Made by a program: the position numbers and the translations under genes. Below, piece after piece: positions 42,773 through 50,982 of a stretch of 64,000 nt of DNA. This DNA is from UBA1258 sp963643225 (lineage in GTDB: Bacteria > Bacillota > Clostridia > Lachnospirales > Lachnospiraceae), in the NCBI GenBank assembly GCA_963643225.1, contig CAVIIX010000002.1, positions 62,001-126,000 on the forward strand, written 5' to 3'. Under the pieces are notes generated by a model. It was not told the origin of the DNA. It worked only from the letters and a program-made list of their open reading frames with translations, and did no database searches. Position 1 is the first letter of the stretch. Each line of letters starts with the position of its first letter.

Positions 42773-44296
42773 TTAGCAGCCCTTAATTTTTAATCCGCTG
42801 TCAGAAAGATTCTTGAAGGTGATATCAGGGTGTGCTTCAATAATGCTTTCAATTTGACTTGAATAGCTTAAAAATACGTCTGTGGTTAAAACAGTAGAGC
42901 CTGTAACGCTTTCTGCTTTAAGCATATTATCGGTTGATACTGACTTATAATCCATTGTGCCCTCTGCGTGAGATTTATTGAAAGGATATGCTAAATCCAA
43001 ACCTGCAAATTCGATATATTCTGCGCCCATATATATTGCAGCTTCTATAGCAAGGGTAATAACTGTACCGCTTGTATATACTATCGATAAATTCCGCTCG
43101 TTTAAATATTTAATGATTTCAGGCAGATTGCCGGTTGGAAAAAGGTATTTTTGCCCGTACCAGCTTTTGCCAAAATCCAATGCCGCATCACAACTGACTA
43201 TCAGCGTTGAATTAAAATCAGAAACACCCTCTATGTGACCAAAGGTCCTCTTTTGAGGATCAAGAACGCATACATAATCAGGATGAATTCCATAATTTAA
43301 AAGTTTTTTATATACTGTTGACGCTGCAATAATTTTATACGTGTCATGCTTATTTTTTATATATTCAAGCACAGAATCCAATGAAGGCCCGGCGGCAACA
43401 ACAATCCATTTTTTTGATATAAATTTCTGTGGGAGAAATTGCTTTACATTGCGTATATTTGCATAAAAATTAATAAGACATGAATCCCTAAAGGCAAAAT
43501 GAGTTGTTATGTTTGACTGGAAATCTTTTGCAATGCCTGATATATCAGCCGGCATATATGACAATAATCTTGGAGACAAATAATAATTCACCTGACTATA
43601 AGGATTTCGATCACTGATGTTTAAAAGAAAGGTTTCGAATAAGGCTGTGGCATTTTCGTTATATATATAATGAAAATCTGATTTTGGGATTTTATTAAGA
43701 ACGCCATATTTGTCCTGCAATTCTTTCATGTGACGATCATATTCGTATACATATATATCAACAGCCCCGCTTGACAAATTATAAATTTCCATGGGCAGAT
43801 ACCCTAATCCGCTTAAAAAAATGTGAAATGCTTCAGATTCAGGATTTAAAAGTTGTTTTGCTAATGTCTTTGCTTCAAATACCGGATTAACAGTGCTGTG
43901 AATGAAAGAACCGTCACCCTCATGGTAAAGTGTAGGTGCACCTGATTTTGAAGAGATTATATGCCAGTTTCCGTAATAGTCATCTGTATCATTAATATAT
44001 TTTACAGTTTCATAAAATTCACAAATTAATTCATGCTCGATCATGGACGAAAACAGACAATCTGATATTCCGTTTACACCTTTAGCTATTTCTAAAGCAG
44101 TGCTTAAAAGCTTGTTATAATTTGATGAAGCCTCCTTAGGCAGAAATTCGCCTAATTCCGTTATTTTTTTTGTAGCCTGATTCCAAAGTCTGGAAGCTTC
44201 CAAAAAGCGATCCTCTTTACACGCAAGCGCTAAATCAAGCAGGTCTGTGGATATAGATGAATAGTCAAAAAATTTTGATGAATGCATTTCTGTCAT
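42773..44296 (-). CDS. Motility accessory factor (Maf/MptE-like, DUF115) putative flagellin glycosyltransferase
   Basis: Cytoplasmic protein of 507 aa. The central Maf domain is clear: KWIVVAAGPSLDSVLEYI, GIHPDYVCVLDPQKRTFGH, STLIVSCDAALDFG, IYTSGTVITLAIEAAIYMGAEYIEFAGLDLAYPF-like segment, and HAEGTMDY. Maf proteins transfer nonulosonic acids or other sugars to flagellin in Campylobacter, Clostridium and Geobacillus. The ATG at 44296 has AAGGTG; a GTG at 44341 in the same frame has no site. It converges on flagellin, with repeat R2 between. Confidence 0.85.
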   Translation of the reverse strand: MTEMHSSKFFDYSSISTDLLDLALACKEDRFLEASRLWNQATKKITELGEFLPKEASSNYNKLLSTALEIAKGVNGISDCLFSSMIEHELICEFYETVKYINDTDDYYGNWHIISSKSGAPTLYHEGDGSFIHSTVNPVFEAKTLAKQLLNPESEAFHIFLSGLGYLPMEIYNLSSGAVDIYVYEYDRHMKELQDKYGVLNKIPKSDFHYIYNENATALFETFLLNISDRNPYSQVNYYLSPRLLSYMPADISGIAKDFQSNITTHFAFRDSCLINFYANIRNVKQFLPQKFISKKWIVVAAGPSLDSVLEYIKNKHDTYKIIAASTVYKKLLNYGIHPDYVCVLDPQKRTFGHIEGVSDFNSTLIVSCDAALDFGKSWYGQKYLFPTGNLPEIIKYLNERNLSIVYTSGTVITLAIEAAIYMGAEYIEFAGLDLAYPFNKSHAEGTMDYKSVSTDNMLKAESVTGSTVLTTDVFLSYSSQIESIIEAHPDITFKNLSDSGLKIKGC

Positions 44297-44406
44297 GATT
44301 ACACCTTCTTTTAATATAAGCATAAATATTATACCATGCACGAAAGTAATAGACTAGTTACAAACAAAATATCTATTGCCTGTAATCTTGTGAAATAAAA
44401 CTAAAT

Positions 44407-44414
44407 GCCGATAT
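44407..44414 (+). promoter_or_regulatory. SigD-like -10 box before the methyltransferase-glycosyltransferase gene
   Basis: A perfect GCCGATAT is 32 bp upstream of the ATG. At the proper 15-bp distance the -35 is TTGT rather than TAAA, so only the -10 half fits. Confidence 0.5.
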
Positions 44415-44445
44415 AATAAGTAATAAATGTAGAGAGGTAACGGGT

Positions 44446-46524
44446 ATGAATGCAGAAGTAATGAAAGCATTAGCAGATGTAAAAAAAATAATAGAAGAAA
44501 TTGCCGGAAAAACAAAAGAAAAACTTGCGCAAAATATAAATGCGAGCGAGATAACGGTGCTTCCGGAGGCCATTAAGCTGCTTGAATCGATTGTGCCTAA
44601 AGATATATATGCTGACTATAAGGATTTTTTTGAAACATTTTCATGCTTTTGCAAAAATTTTTTAAACGGCGGACAAACTACAGAATGTAATGAAAATTTG
44701 TTTTCATCTGTTGAGCTTTTACTTGAATGTGTTGATGATATAGAAAATCGAATTGCTGATATAAATTATAAATGCGCAATTTGTGGCAGTAGTTTTGGAT
44801 ATCTTCCTCTGAATGATTATTACGACAAAGAGCAGGAAAAGTATGGAACTATCAGACACATTTCTGAAACGATTAATATATATAATTATTTTTGCAGAAA
44901 ATGTCACTGCTTTGACAGAGAGAGACTAATCGTTGATTTTTTAAAACGAATAGGATTGCCATATATGAAACCAAATAAAAAAATCCTGCAGTTTGCTCCG
45001 TCTTTAGCACTCGAACAATGGATTATTAAAAACTGCCCTAATGCGGAATACCTTTCAACGGATTTATATATGGAAAATGTTTCCTTTAAAGCAGACATTC
45101 AGAACCTTAATATGCTTGAGAATGAAAGCATTGATTTTTGGATTTGTTCACATGTGCTTGAACATGTGCAGGATGATAAAGCTGCTCTTAGAGAATTAAA
45201 CCGTATTCTTAAACCCGGCGGGGTTGGTTTGTTTTTAGTGCCTGTTTCACTTGATATGGACTATATAGATGAAGAATGGGGACTTTCTGAAAGCGAAAAC
45301 TGGAGACGCTTCGGACAGGGCGATCATTTAAGAAGATACGGAAAGAGTGCTCTTATAGAAAGATTAAATGAATGCGATTTTTACGTTTCCGAATATAATA
45401 AAAACGTTATTTTGCAAGAAAGCTTTGCACAAAACGCATTTACAGATACAAGTACGTTGTACGTTCTTACTAAATACGAAACAAATATAGAAGAAATTCT
45501 ACAAAGATTTTCGAAGGAGGAGGCTCTTAATGAAGATGAAATGCCTCTTGTAAGCGTTTGTATGTCTGCATACAATCACGAGCCCTTTGTAGAAGAAGCT
45601 ATATTAAGTGTTTTGAACCAGACCTACAAAAATATAGAATTCTTGGTGGCCGATGATTTTTCAACGGATAATACTGCAGAAATTATGAAGAAATATTCAG
45701 ACAGATTTTCTTATGAATATTATGCAAAGGAAAATAATAGCGGGCTTGGAGCATGGCTTGTTGAAAGGGCTAAGGGAGAATATATATGCCTTATGAATTC
45801 AGACGATATATGGGAGCCTGATAAAATAGAGAAGCAGTTAAAATTTTTGAAAAGAAATCCACAATATGCGGCGGCCTTTACCTGGTGTGACTATGTGGAT
45901 CAAAATCTTCAACATATAAGCTGTGATATATTTTACACTGAAAATAAAGAAAAAGAGCAGTGGCTGAAAACGTTTTTCTTAAATGGCAACTGCCTTTGTC
46001 ATCCATCAATAATGATAAAGGGAGAAATTTATAAAAAACTTCTTACCATTGACACAGCGAAATACAGACAGCTGCCGGATTTTGGAATGTGGGTTTCTCT
46101 TGTGCAAAAGGAAGAGATATATGTGTTGCAGGAAGTGCTTGTGAAAATGCGCAGATATTCTTCAGATGCACGAGAAAATGTCTCCATAGCTTCATATGAA
46201 AACAAGTGCCGAGATAACAATGAAAATTTTCATATTTGGTACAATACGTTTAAAAACATGGATGGCTCGTATTTTAAGAGGGCTTTTTCGGAATTTCTTA
46301 TAAATAAAAATGCTGCAACCGAAACAGAAATAAGATGCGAAAAGTTTATGCTGTTAAAGCGTGTGAATGGAGAAAATGTAAAATTAATTACAATGCTTTT
46401 GTTTTATGACTGGTGGGATTTGAACCTTAAGGAATGTCTTGAAAAACAATATTCATACACCATAAAGGATTTTTATAAGCTTTCTGCAGAAGCGGGATTG
46501 GGTAAATACATATACGAAGGGTAG
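44446..46524 (+). CDS. Methyltransferase-glycosyltransferase fusion protein
   Basis: Probable sugar-modifying enzyme of 692 aa with three parts. Residues 1-100 are a helical region. A zinc-ribbon-like Cys pair set (Cys110, Cys113, Cys150, Cys153) leads to a class I SAM-methyltransferase with SHVLEHVQDDKAALRELNRILKPGG. From residue 367 a family-2 glycosyltransferase starts (VSVCMSAYNHEPFVEEAILSV, VADDFSTDNT, LMNSDDIWEPDK). No membrane segment is seen. Its position next to Maf and flagellin suggests synthesis of a methylated glycan on flagellin. The two domains are usually separate genes. Confidence 0.85.
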   Translation: MNAEVMKALADVKKIIEEIAGKTKEKLAQNINASEITVLPEAIKLLESIVPKDIYADYKDFFETFSCFCKNFLNGGQTTECNENLFSSVELLLECVDDIENRIADINYKCAICGSSFGYLPLNDYYDKEQEKYGTIRHISETINIYNYFCRKCHCFDRERLIVDFLKRIGLPYMKPNKKILQFAPSLALEQWIIKNCPNAEYLSTDLYMENVSFKADIQNLNMLENESIDFWICSHVLEHVQDDKAALRELNRILKPGGVGLFLVPVSLDMDYIDEEWGLSESENWRRFGQGDHLRRYGKSALIERLNECDFYVSEYNKNVILQESFAQNAFTDTSTLYVLTKYETNIEEILQRFSKEEALNEDEMPLVSVCMSAYNHEPFVEEAILSVLNQTYKNIEFLVADDFSTDNTAEIMKKYSDRFSYEYYAKENNSGLGAWLVERAKGEYICLMNSDDIWEPDKIEKQLKFLKRNPQYAAAFTWCDYVDQNLQHISCDIFYTENKEKEQWLKTFFLNGNCLCHPSIMIKGEIYKKLLTIDTAKYRQLPDFGMWVSLVQKEEIYVLQEVLVKMRRYSSDARENVSIASYENKCRDNNENFHIWYNTFKNMDGSYFKRAFSEFLINKNAATETEIRCEKFMLLKRVNGENVKLITMLLFYDWWDLNLKECLEKQYSYTIKDFYKLSAEAGLGKYIYEG

Positions 46525-46531
46525 TATAAGT

Positions 46532-47650
46532 ATGCAAAATGATGAAAAAATTTTTGTAACAAAAGCTTCAATGCCGGATTATGAAGAATATATTGAAATG
46601 ATTAAGTCCTTGTGGGATTCTCATATAATTACAAATATGGGTAAATATCACCAGAAATTGGAGCTTGCCTTAAGACAGTATCTTTGCGTTCCGGAACTTT
46701 CCCTTATGGTTAACGGACACATGGCTTTGGAAATGGCAATTCAGGCTTTTGATTTTCCCAAAGGCAGTGAAGTTATTACAACTCCCTTTACCTTTATTTC
46801 CACAACACATGCAATTATCAGGAATGGACTGAAGCCGGTTTTTTGCGACATTAACCCTGTAAATTTTACAATTGACGTTGATAAAATCGAAGAATTGATT
46901 ACTGAAAAAACCGTAGCAATTGTTCCTGTTCACGTATATGGGAATGTATGTGACGTTGAAAAAATACAGGAAATAGCATACAAATACAGTCTGAAGGTTA
47001 TTTATGATGCCTGCCATGCTTTTGGTGAAACAATAAATGGTAACGGAATAGGAAATTTTGGAGATGCATCGGTATTTTCATTCCATGCAACTAAGGTTTT
47101 TAACACAATTGAAGGTGGCGCGGTAACATTTAAGAATCATGAAATTTATGAAAAATTGTTTAATTTGAAAAATTTTGGCATTCATGGTGAGGAATTAATT
47201 CAGGATGTAGGAGCAAATGCAAAGCTGAATGAATTTTGCGCCATTATGGGGCTATGCAATCTAAAGAAGGTTGATGAAAATATATCGCTTCGTAAATGCA
47301 AATTTGAAATATATGATAGCTTTCTTAGAGAAAGTTATCATATAGAAACTCCGATGATGAATGAATTAAATATACGACACAACTATGGATATTATTATTG
47401 TATATTTAAAAATAACGAAGAAAGAAACACAATATACGAAACCTTAAGAGAACATGAAATTTATCCAAGAAAATATTTCTATCCGATAGCATCGGACGCA
47501 GCTTGCTTTAAACAAAAATATAAAGATATTGATGTTAATGTGGCCAGAAATATTTCCTTAAGAATTTTAGTCCTGCCTTTATATCCGGAACTTGCTGATG
47601 AAAAAATTGAACAAATTTGCAAAATCATATTGAAAACAGTTAAGGCTTAA
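46532..47650 (+). CDS. DegT/DnrJ/EryC1/StrS-family PLP aminotransferase
   Basis: Sugar aminotransferase of 372 aa that adds an amino group to a nucleotide-linked keto-sugar. The PLP Lys is 188 in SFHATKVFN; VPVHVYGNVCD and YDACHAFG carry the other cofactor contacts, and EGGAVTF follows. It starts 7 bp after the fusion gene and is thus in its operon. It would make an amino sugar for the flagellin glycan; no partner dehydratase is in the window. Confidence 0.9.
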   Translation: MQNDEKIFVTKASMPDYEEYIEMIKSLWDSHIITNMGKYHQKLELALRQYLCVPELSLMVNGHMALEMAIQAFDFPKGSEVITTPFTFISTTHAIIRNGLKPVFCDINPVNFTIDVDKIEELITEKTVAIVPVHVYGNVCDVEKIQEIAYKYSLKVIYDACHAFGETINGNGIGNFGDASVFSFHATKVFNTIEGGAVTFKNHEIYEKLFNLKNFGIHGEELIQDVGANAKLNEFCAIMGLCNLKKVDENISLRKCKFEIYDSFLRESYHIETPMMNELNIRHNYGYYYCIFKNNEERNTIYETLREHEIYPRKYFYPIASDAACFKQKYKDIDVNVARNISLRILVLPLYPELADEKIEQICKIILKTVKA

Positions 47651-47653
47651 AGT

Positions 47654-48802
47654 CTATGAAAGGCCTGCTTCCTTTAATATTTTTTCAAGCACAATATCAT
47701 AAGTGTAATTGCTGCATATTTTTTCATACCCTTTTTGCCTGATGCAATTTCGCTCATCCTCATGAGCTAAATAATATTTAATTAATTCAAGCAGTTCTTC
47801 TTTTGATGAAAATACGACAAGGTCCTCGTTTGCCTTAAACAGCTCAAAGAGCTCCGGACACCAGGCTGTGATTAAGAATCCTCTGCAGGCCAATACATCA
47901 AAAACGCGAAGAGAGACTCCACTGTGGATATTGCGTGGAGGAAAGTGAAGATTAATTTTGGAATTATAAAAAATCTTAGGCATTACAGTTTCATAGTCAG
48001 CAAAGCCTCTGTAAGCGGCTTTTATTTTTTTGTTTAATTTGCTTCCGGTGTAAATTGATAATTTATAATTTTCGCCGATTGCACTAAGGTAATCCTCTCG
48101 CTCTATTCCTGTGAGCTTTTTTTCCAGTATGTAGGCTGCAGCAAATTTTTTACTTATTGAATAACCGTTAGGAATGGGATTTTTGCTTGCGATTAAAATG
48201 TCCTCAGCAAGAGATTTTGAAATAGAGGATTCGAAAAGATTAATTCCATAAAGCTCCTTTTGCGCATTTAAAAGACCTTCGATGTATCCGATACTGTAGC
48301 TGTCAGTTATATTCATATTTTCGAAAGGCGTTTCGGAATAAAGGTTGCCTACGAAGGAAATATCCTGAGTAAAATCAGGGTCAAATTCAGCATTTTTGCT
48401 AAAAAAAGCGGGATCTGATGCTAAGGTGCAGGGATTCAGATTACTTAAATTGAGTCTGCTTAACCTAAAGAATTCTTCCTTGTCAAATATAAATTTGTGA
48501 CTGTAAGCTGAACTGGCAGAAGGAGAATATAACGGGTATACAGGAGAGTCCTGGGTCCAGGAAATATAAGGGATTTCAAGTGAATCTCCTATACTTGAGA
48601 GAAGCGGAATATAATTGATGCTGAATAAACAGTTTATATGTTCTTTATGTATCAAAATAATGCATTCTAAAAAAAATGCGGAATCTATTTCATAATTTAA
48701 AAACTCTTTTTCAAAAAGAACCACAGTATGTCCCAAACGCTCTAAAGATCGTTTGACTAAATTTTCATTACAGGCATTCCATTTGTAAAAAAGAATATTC
48801 AT
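47654..48802 (-). CDS. CgeB-like glycosyltransferase
   Basis: GT-B-type protein of 382 aa. The N-terminus (MNILFYKWNACNENLVKRSLERLGH) and SWTQDSPVYP resemble the DUF3880/CgeB family. The C-terminal CgeB domain has SKINLHFPPRNIHSGVSLRVFDVLACRGFLIT and YEKICSNYTYDIVLEKIL. These proteins transfer sugars in spore or flagellar glycosylation. It converges on the aminotransferase with 3 bp between stops. Its promoter must lie in the 225-bp gap to the right. Confidence 0.85.
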   Translation of the reverse strand: MNILFYKWNACNENLVKRSLERLGHTVVLFEKEFLNYEIDSAFFLECIILIHKEHINCLFSINYIPLLSSIGDSLEIPYISWTQDSPVYPLYSPSASSAYSHKFIFDKEEFFRLSRLNLSNLNPCTLASDPAFFSKNAEFDPDFTQDISFVGNLYSETPFENMNITDSYSIGYIEGLLNAQKELYGINLFESSISKSLAEDILIASKNPIPNGYSISKKFAAAYILEKKLTGIEREDYLSAIGENYKLSIYTGSKLNKKIKAAYRGFADYETVMPKIFYNSKINLHFPPRNIHSGVSLRVFDVLACRGFLITAWCPELFELFKANEDLVVFSSKEELLELIKYYLAHEDERNCIRQKGYEKICSNYTYDIVLEKILKEAGLS

Positions 48803-49027
48803 TGTAAATGCTCCAATCTATTTTTGGTTAATTAAAGATATTCTTTTATATGAGCCGTAGCGAAGCAAATTGCGAATATCCTTGATAAATTAATGCACTT
48901 ATATACCTAGAATAACAGATAAGAGTGTGGTTTTCAAACAGGAAAGAAATTATTAGAGGAAGGGGTTAAACATTCTTAATGGCTTTAAGTGTTTTTTTGT
49001 AAGCTATTTTGTGCTATTATGTGACTT
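48803..49027. other. Divergent intergenic region with repeat R1
   Basis: This 225-bp AT-rich region separates the CgeB-like gene (minus) and the VanZ-like gene (plus). It holds R1 copy C, flanked by GATATTC...GAATATC. The rest shows no good promoter match or open frame. Confidence 0.5.
48852..48885 (+). repeat. Dispersed intergenic repeat R1, copy C
   Basis: Matches copy A over GAGCCGTAGCGAAGC, then ATTGCGAATATC and TTGA, with AA for GG in the variable pair. It lies 50 bp upstream of the minus-strand gene's ATG and 140 bp before the VanZ-like gene. Confidence 0.7.
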
Positions 49028-49513
49028 ATGAAAAAGAAAATTCGTAAATTTATTCCGATGCTTATAGTGATGTTACTCATATTTTTCTTTAGCTGTATGG
49101 AAGGAGATGAGTCGGCGGATACAAGCGGTGCGTTTTTGAAGGCCTTTGTAAAACTTGTGAAGGGCATGTCTCATAAGGATTTTTCCGTGGAGGTATTAGG
49201 GGCGGCTCACCTTATTATAAGAAAGTGCGCCCATTTTTCCGAATATCTTGCTTTAGGCGTAACTGTTATGCTGTGGATGTGGGATTTGGTGAAAACTACA
49301 AGGTGCGGGCTTTTGTATCCAGAGCTTGTGTGCATGCTGTATGCCGCAACCGACGAGCTCCATCAGTATTTTGTGCCGGGGCGTTATGGCACCTGGACGG
49401 ACGTATTGATTGATTCCTGCGGTGCCTTCACCGGAATTTTTATTTTCTATAAAATATATAAAAGCCGCGAAAATAAAGGGAAATCCGGCAATTTACAGAT
49501 AGAATTACCTTAA
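49028..49513 (+). CDS. VanZ-like family membrane protein
   Basis: Small membrane protein of 161 aa. After a first helix (FIPMLIVMLLIFFFSCM) the VanZ motifs follow: IRKCAHFSEYLALGV, ATDELHQYFVPGRYGTWTDVLIDSCGAFTG. Four hydrophobic segments are expected. Function in this family is poorly known; a link to teicoplanin resistance exists only for the namesake. It has no clear Shine-Dalgarno. It is a single gene, not obviously linked to its neighbours. Confidence 0.85.
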   Translation: MKKKIRKFIPMLIVMLLIFFFSCMEGDESADTSGAFLKAFVKLVKGMSHKDFSVEVLGAAHLIIRKCAHFSEYLALGVTVMLWMWDLVKTTRCGLLYPELVCMLYAATDELHQYFVPGRYGTWTDVLIDSCGAFTGIFIFYKIYKSRENKGKSGNLQIELP

Positions 49514-49633
49514 TTAAATGACTTTTGCAACAATTCTTGCTTTATTCTTTTCACTATGATATCATGAAAACAAAAAATGCCTAAGTATGCGCAGGGATAG
49601 CGCGGCACCTATCATGGAGGAAAGGAGGAGCTT

Positions 49634-50935
49634 ATGGCTAACGCTAACGTCATTAATAGTATATATAACTATTATCTTACCACCTACGCGCCGGTATCAG
49701 ATTCGAAGTTCGATACCCATAAAAAGAGCGAGCTTCGTGGCGTGTATAATTCCATCGTTAAAATGAATAAGGATGCTCCCTGGTACCTCATTGATAAGTC
49801 CCAGGAGACAAAGGAATATGCCGTTGGTCTTAAAGAAAACGCCAGAGCCTTCCACAATACCATTGCCTCCCTGGGCGGCGTATCAGAAGACGAGCTTTTA
49901 GATAAAAAGGTTGCCTTTTCAAGCGACGAAACACTTGCTGTAGCCAAATATATCGGTGAAGATAATTTTGGAGAAGGCGTACAGGGCTTTGACATTGAAG
50001 TTTCAAAGCTTGCTACGACCCAGTTAAATAAAGGACATTTCCTTAAACCCGACTCAATAAGCCTTGAGCCTGACACCTATTCTTTTGACATTAACATTAA
50101 CGGACTTACCTACGAATTCCAGTATAATGTCACAAAGACCGACACCAATAAATCCGTACAGGAAAAGCTTTCACGCCTTATTGCAAATTCAGGCATCGGA
50201 CTGAAGGCAACTGTTGAAAGCGACGATACCGGCAACACGGCACTTATAATTGAATCCGCCTATACAGGCAGTGCTACAAAAGAACATTTATTTAACATTA
50301 CTGATGACAACACCGCAAAGACCAAGGGCTCCGTTAAATATTTCGGTCTTGCAAATATTGAAAGAGAAGCTTCTAATGCAAAATTCTTAATTAACGGCAT
50401 TGAAAGAGAATCTCAGGGTAACACCTTTACGGTTCAGAAACAGTTTGAGATTACTCTTTTAAGAGAGAGCAGTTCTGATTTAGATAAAGCAGTAATAGAT
50501 TTAAAGGCAGACGTTGATTCGGTTGCGGCCAATATTGAAGAGCTTATCGGCGGGTACAATGCTTTTATCGATACAGCAGGTAAATATGCAGAAAACCATC
50601 CTAAGTCAGGACGCCTGGTAAATGAAATGTCGACTCTTGCATCTCTTCACGAAGAGGAGCTTTCAACAATCGGCATTAATTTAGAGGAAGACGGTCACAT
50701 TACACTTGATAAAAACGTTTTAACTGCGGAAGCTTCTGATGGTAACCTTAACAACCACCTGGATGCCTTAAAGAAATTTGCAGGCTCCATGTTAAGAAAA
50801 GCCGACCAGGTATCTCTTAACCCCATGCATTACGCAGAACGCACGGTAGCAGCCTATAAAAACCCGGGCCACAATTACGCAAGCCCCTATGTCACAAGCG
50901 CATACACCGGCATGATGTTTAACAGCTATTGTTAA
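49634..50935 (+). CDS. Orphan FliD-like (flagellar cap related) protein
   Basis: A 433-residue protein with no signal peptide. The middle and C-terminal parts look like FliD: FGEGVQGFDIEVSKLATTQLNKGHFL (FliD_N-like), IANIEELIGGYNAFIDTAGKYAEN and LNNHLDALKKFAGSML (FliD_C-like). The N-terminal 95 residues (NYYLTTYAPVSDSKFDTHKKSELRG...) are unlike FliD, and the C-terminus ends in YASPYVTSAYTGMMFNSYC. It lacks the terminal coiled coil of the canonical FliD at 38.8 kb. A strong GGAGGAAAGGAGGAG precedes the ATG. A role in filament or cap assembly is inferred. Confidence 0.8.
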   Translation: MANANVINSIYNYYLTTYAPVSDSKFDTHKKSELRGVYNSIVKMNKDAPWYLIDKSQETKEYAVGLKENARAFHNTIASLGGVSEDELLDKKVAFSSDETLAVAKYIGEDNFGEGVQGFDIEVSKLATTQLNKGHFLKPDSISLEPDTYSFDININGLTYEFQYNVTKTDTNKSVQEKLSRLIANSGIGLKATVESDDTGNTALIIESAYTGSATKEHLFNITDDNTAKTKGSVKYFGLANIEREASNAKFLINGIERESQGNTFTVQKQFEITLLRESSSDLDKAVIDLKADVDSVAANIEELIGGYNAFIDTAGKYAENHPKSGRLVNEMSTLASLHEEELSTIGINLEEDGHITLDKNVLTAEASDGNLNNHLDALKKFAGSMLRKADQVSLNPMHYAERTVAAYKNPGHNYASPYVTSAYTGMMFNSYC

Positions 50936-50937
50936 TG

Positions 50938-50969
50938 CCACATCTCTTTATTTACACAAAGCGATGTGG
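50938..50969 (+). terminator. Hairpin after the FliD-like gene
   Basis: CCACATC/GATGTGG with a one-base mismatch and then CTTT/AAAG forms an 11-bp interrupted stem just past the stop, followed by TATTATTTT. It is a plausible terminator and lies 14 bp before the next ATG. Confidence 0.6.
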
Positions 50970-50982
50970 TATTATTTTGTCT

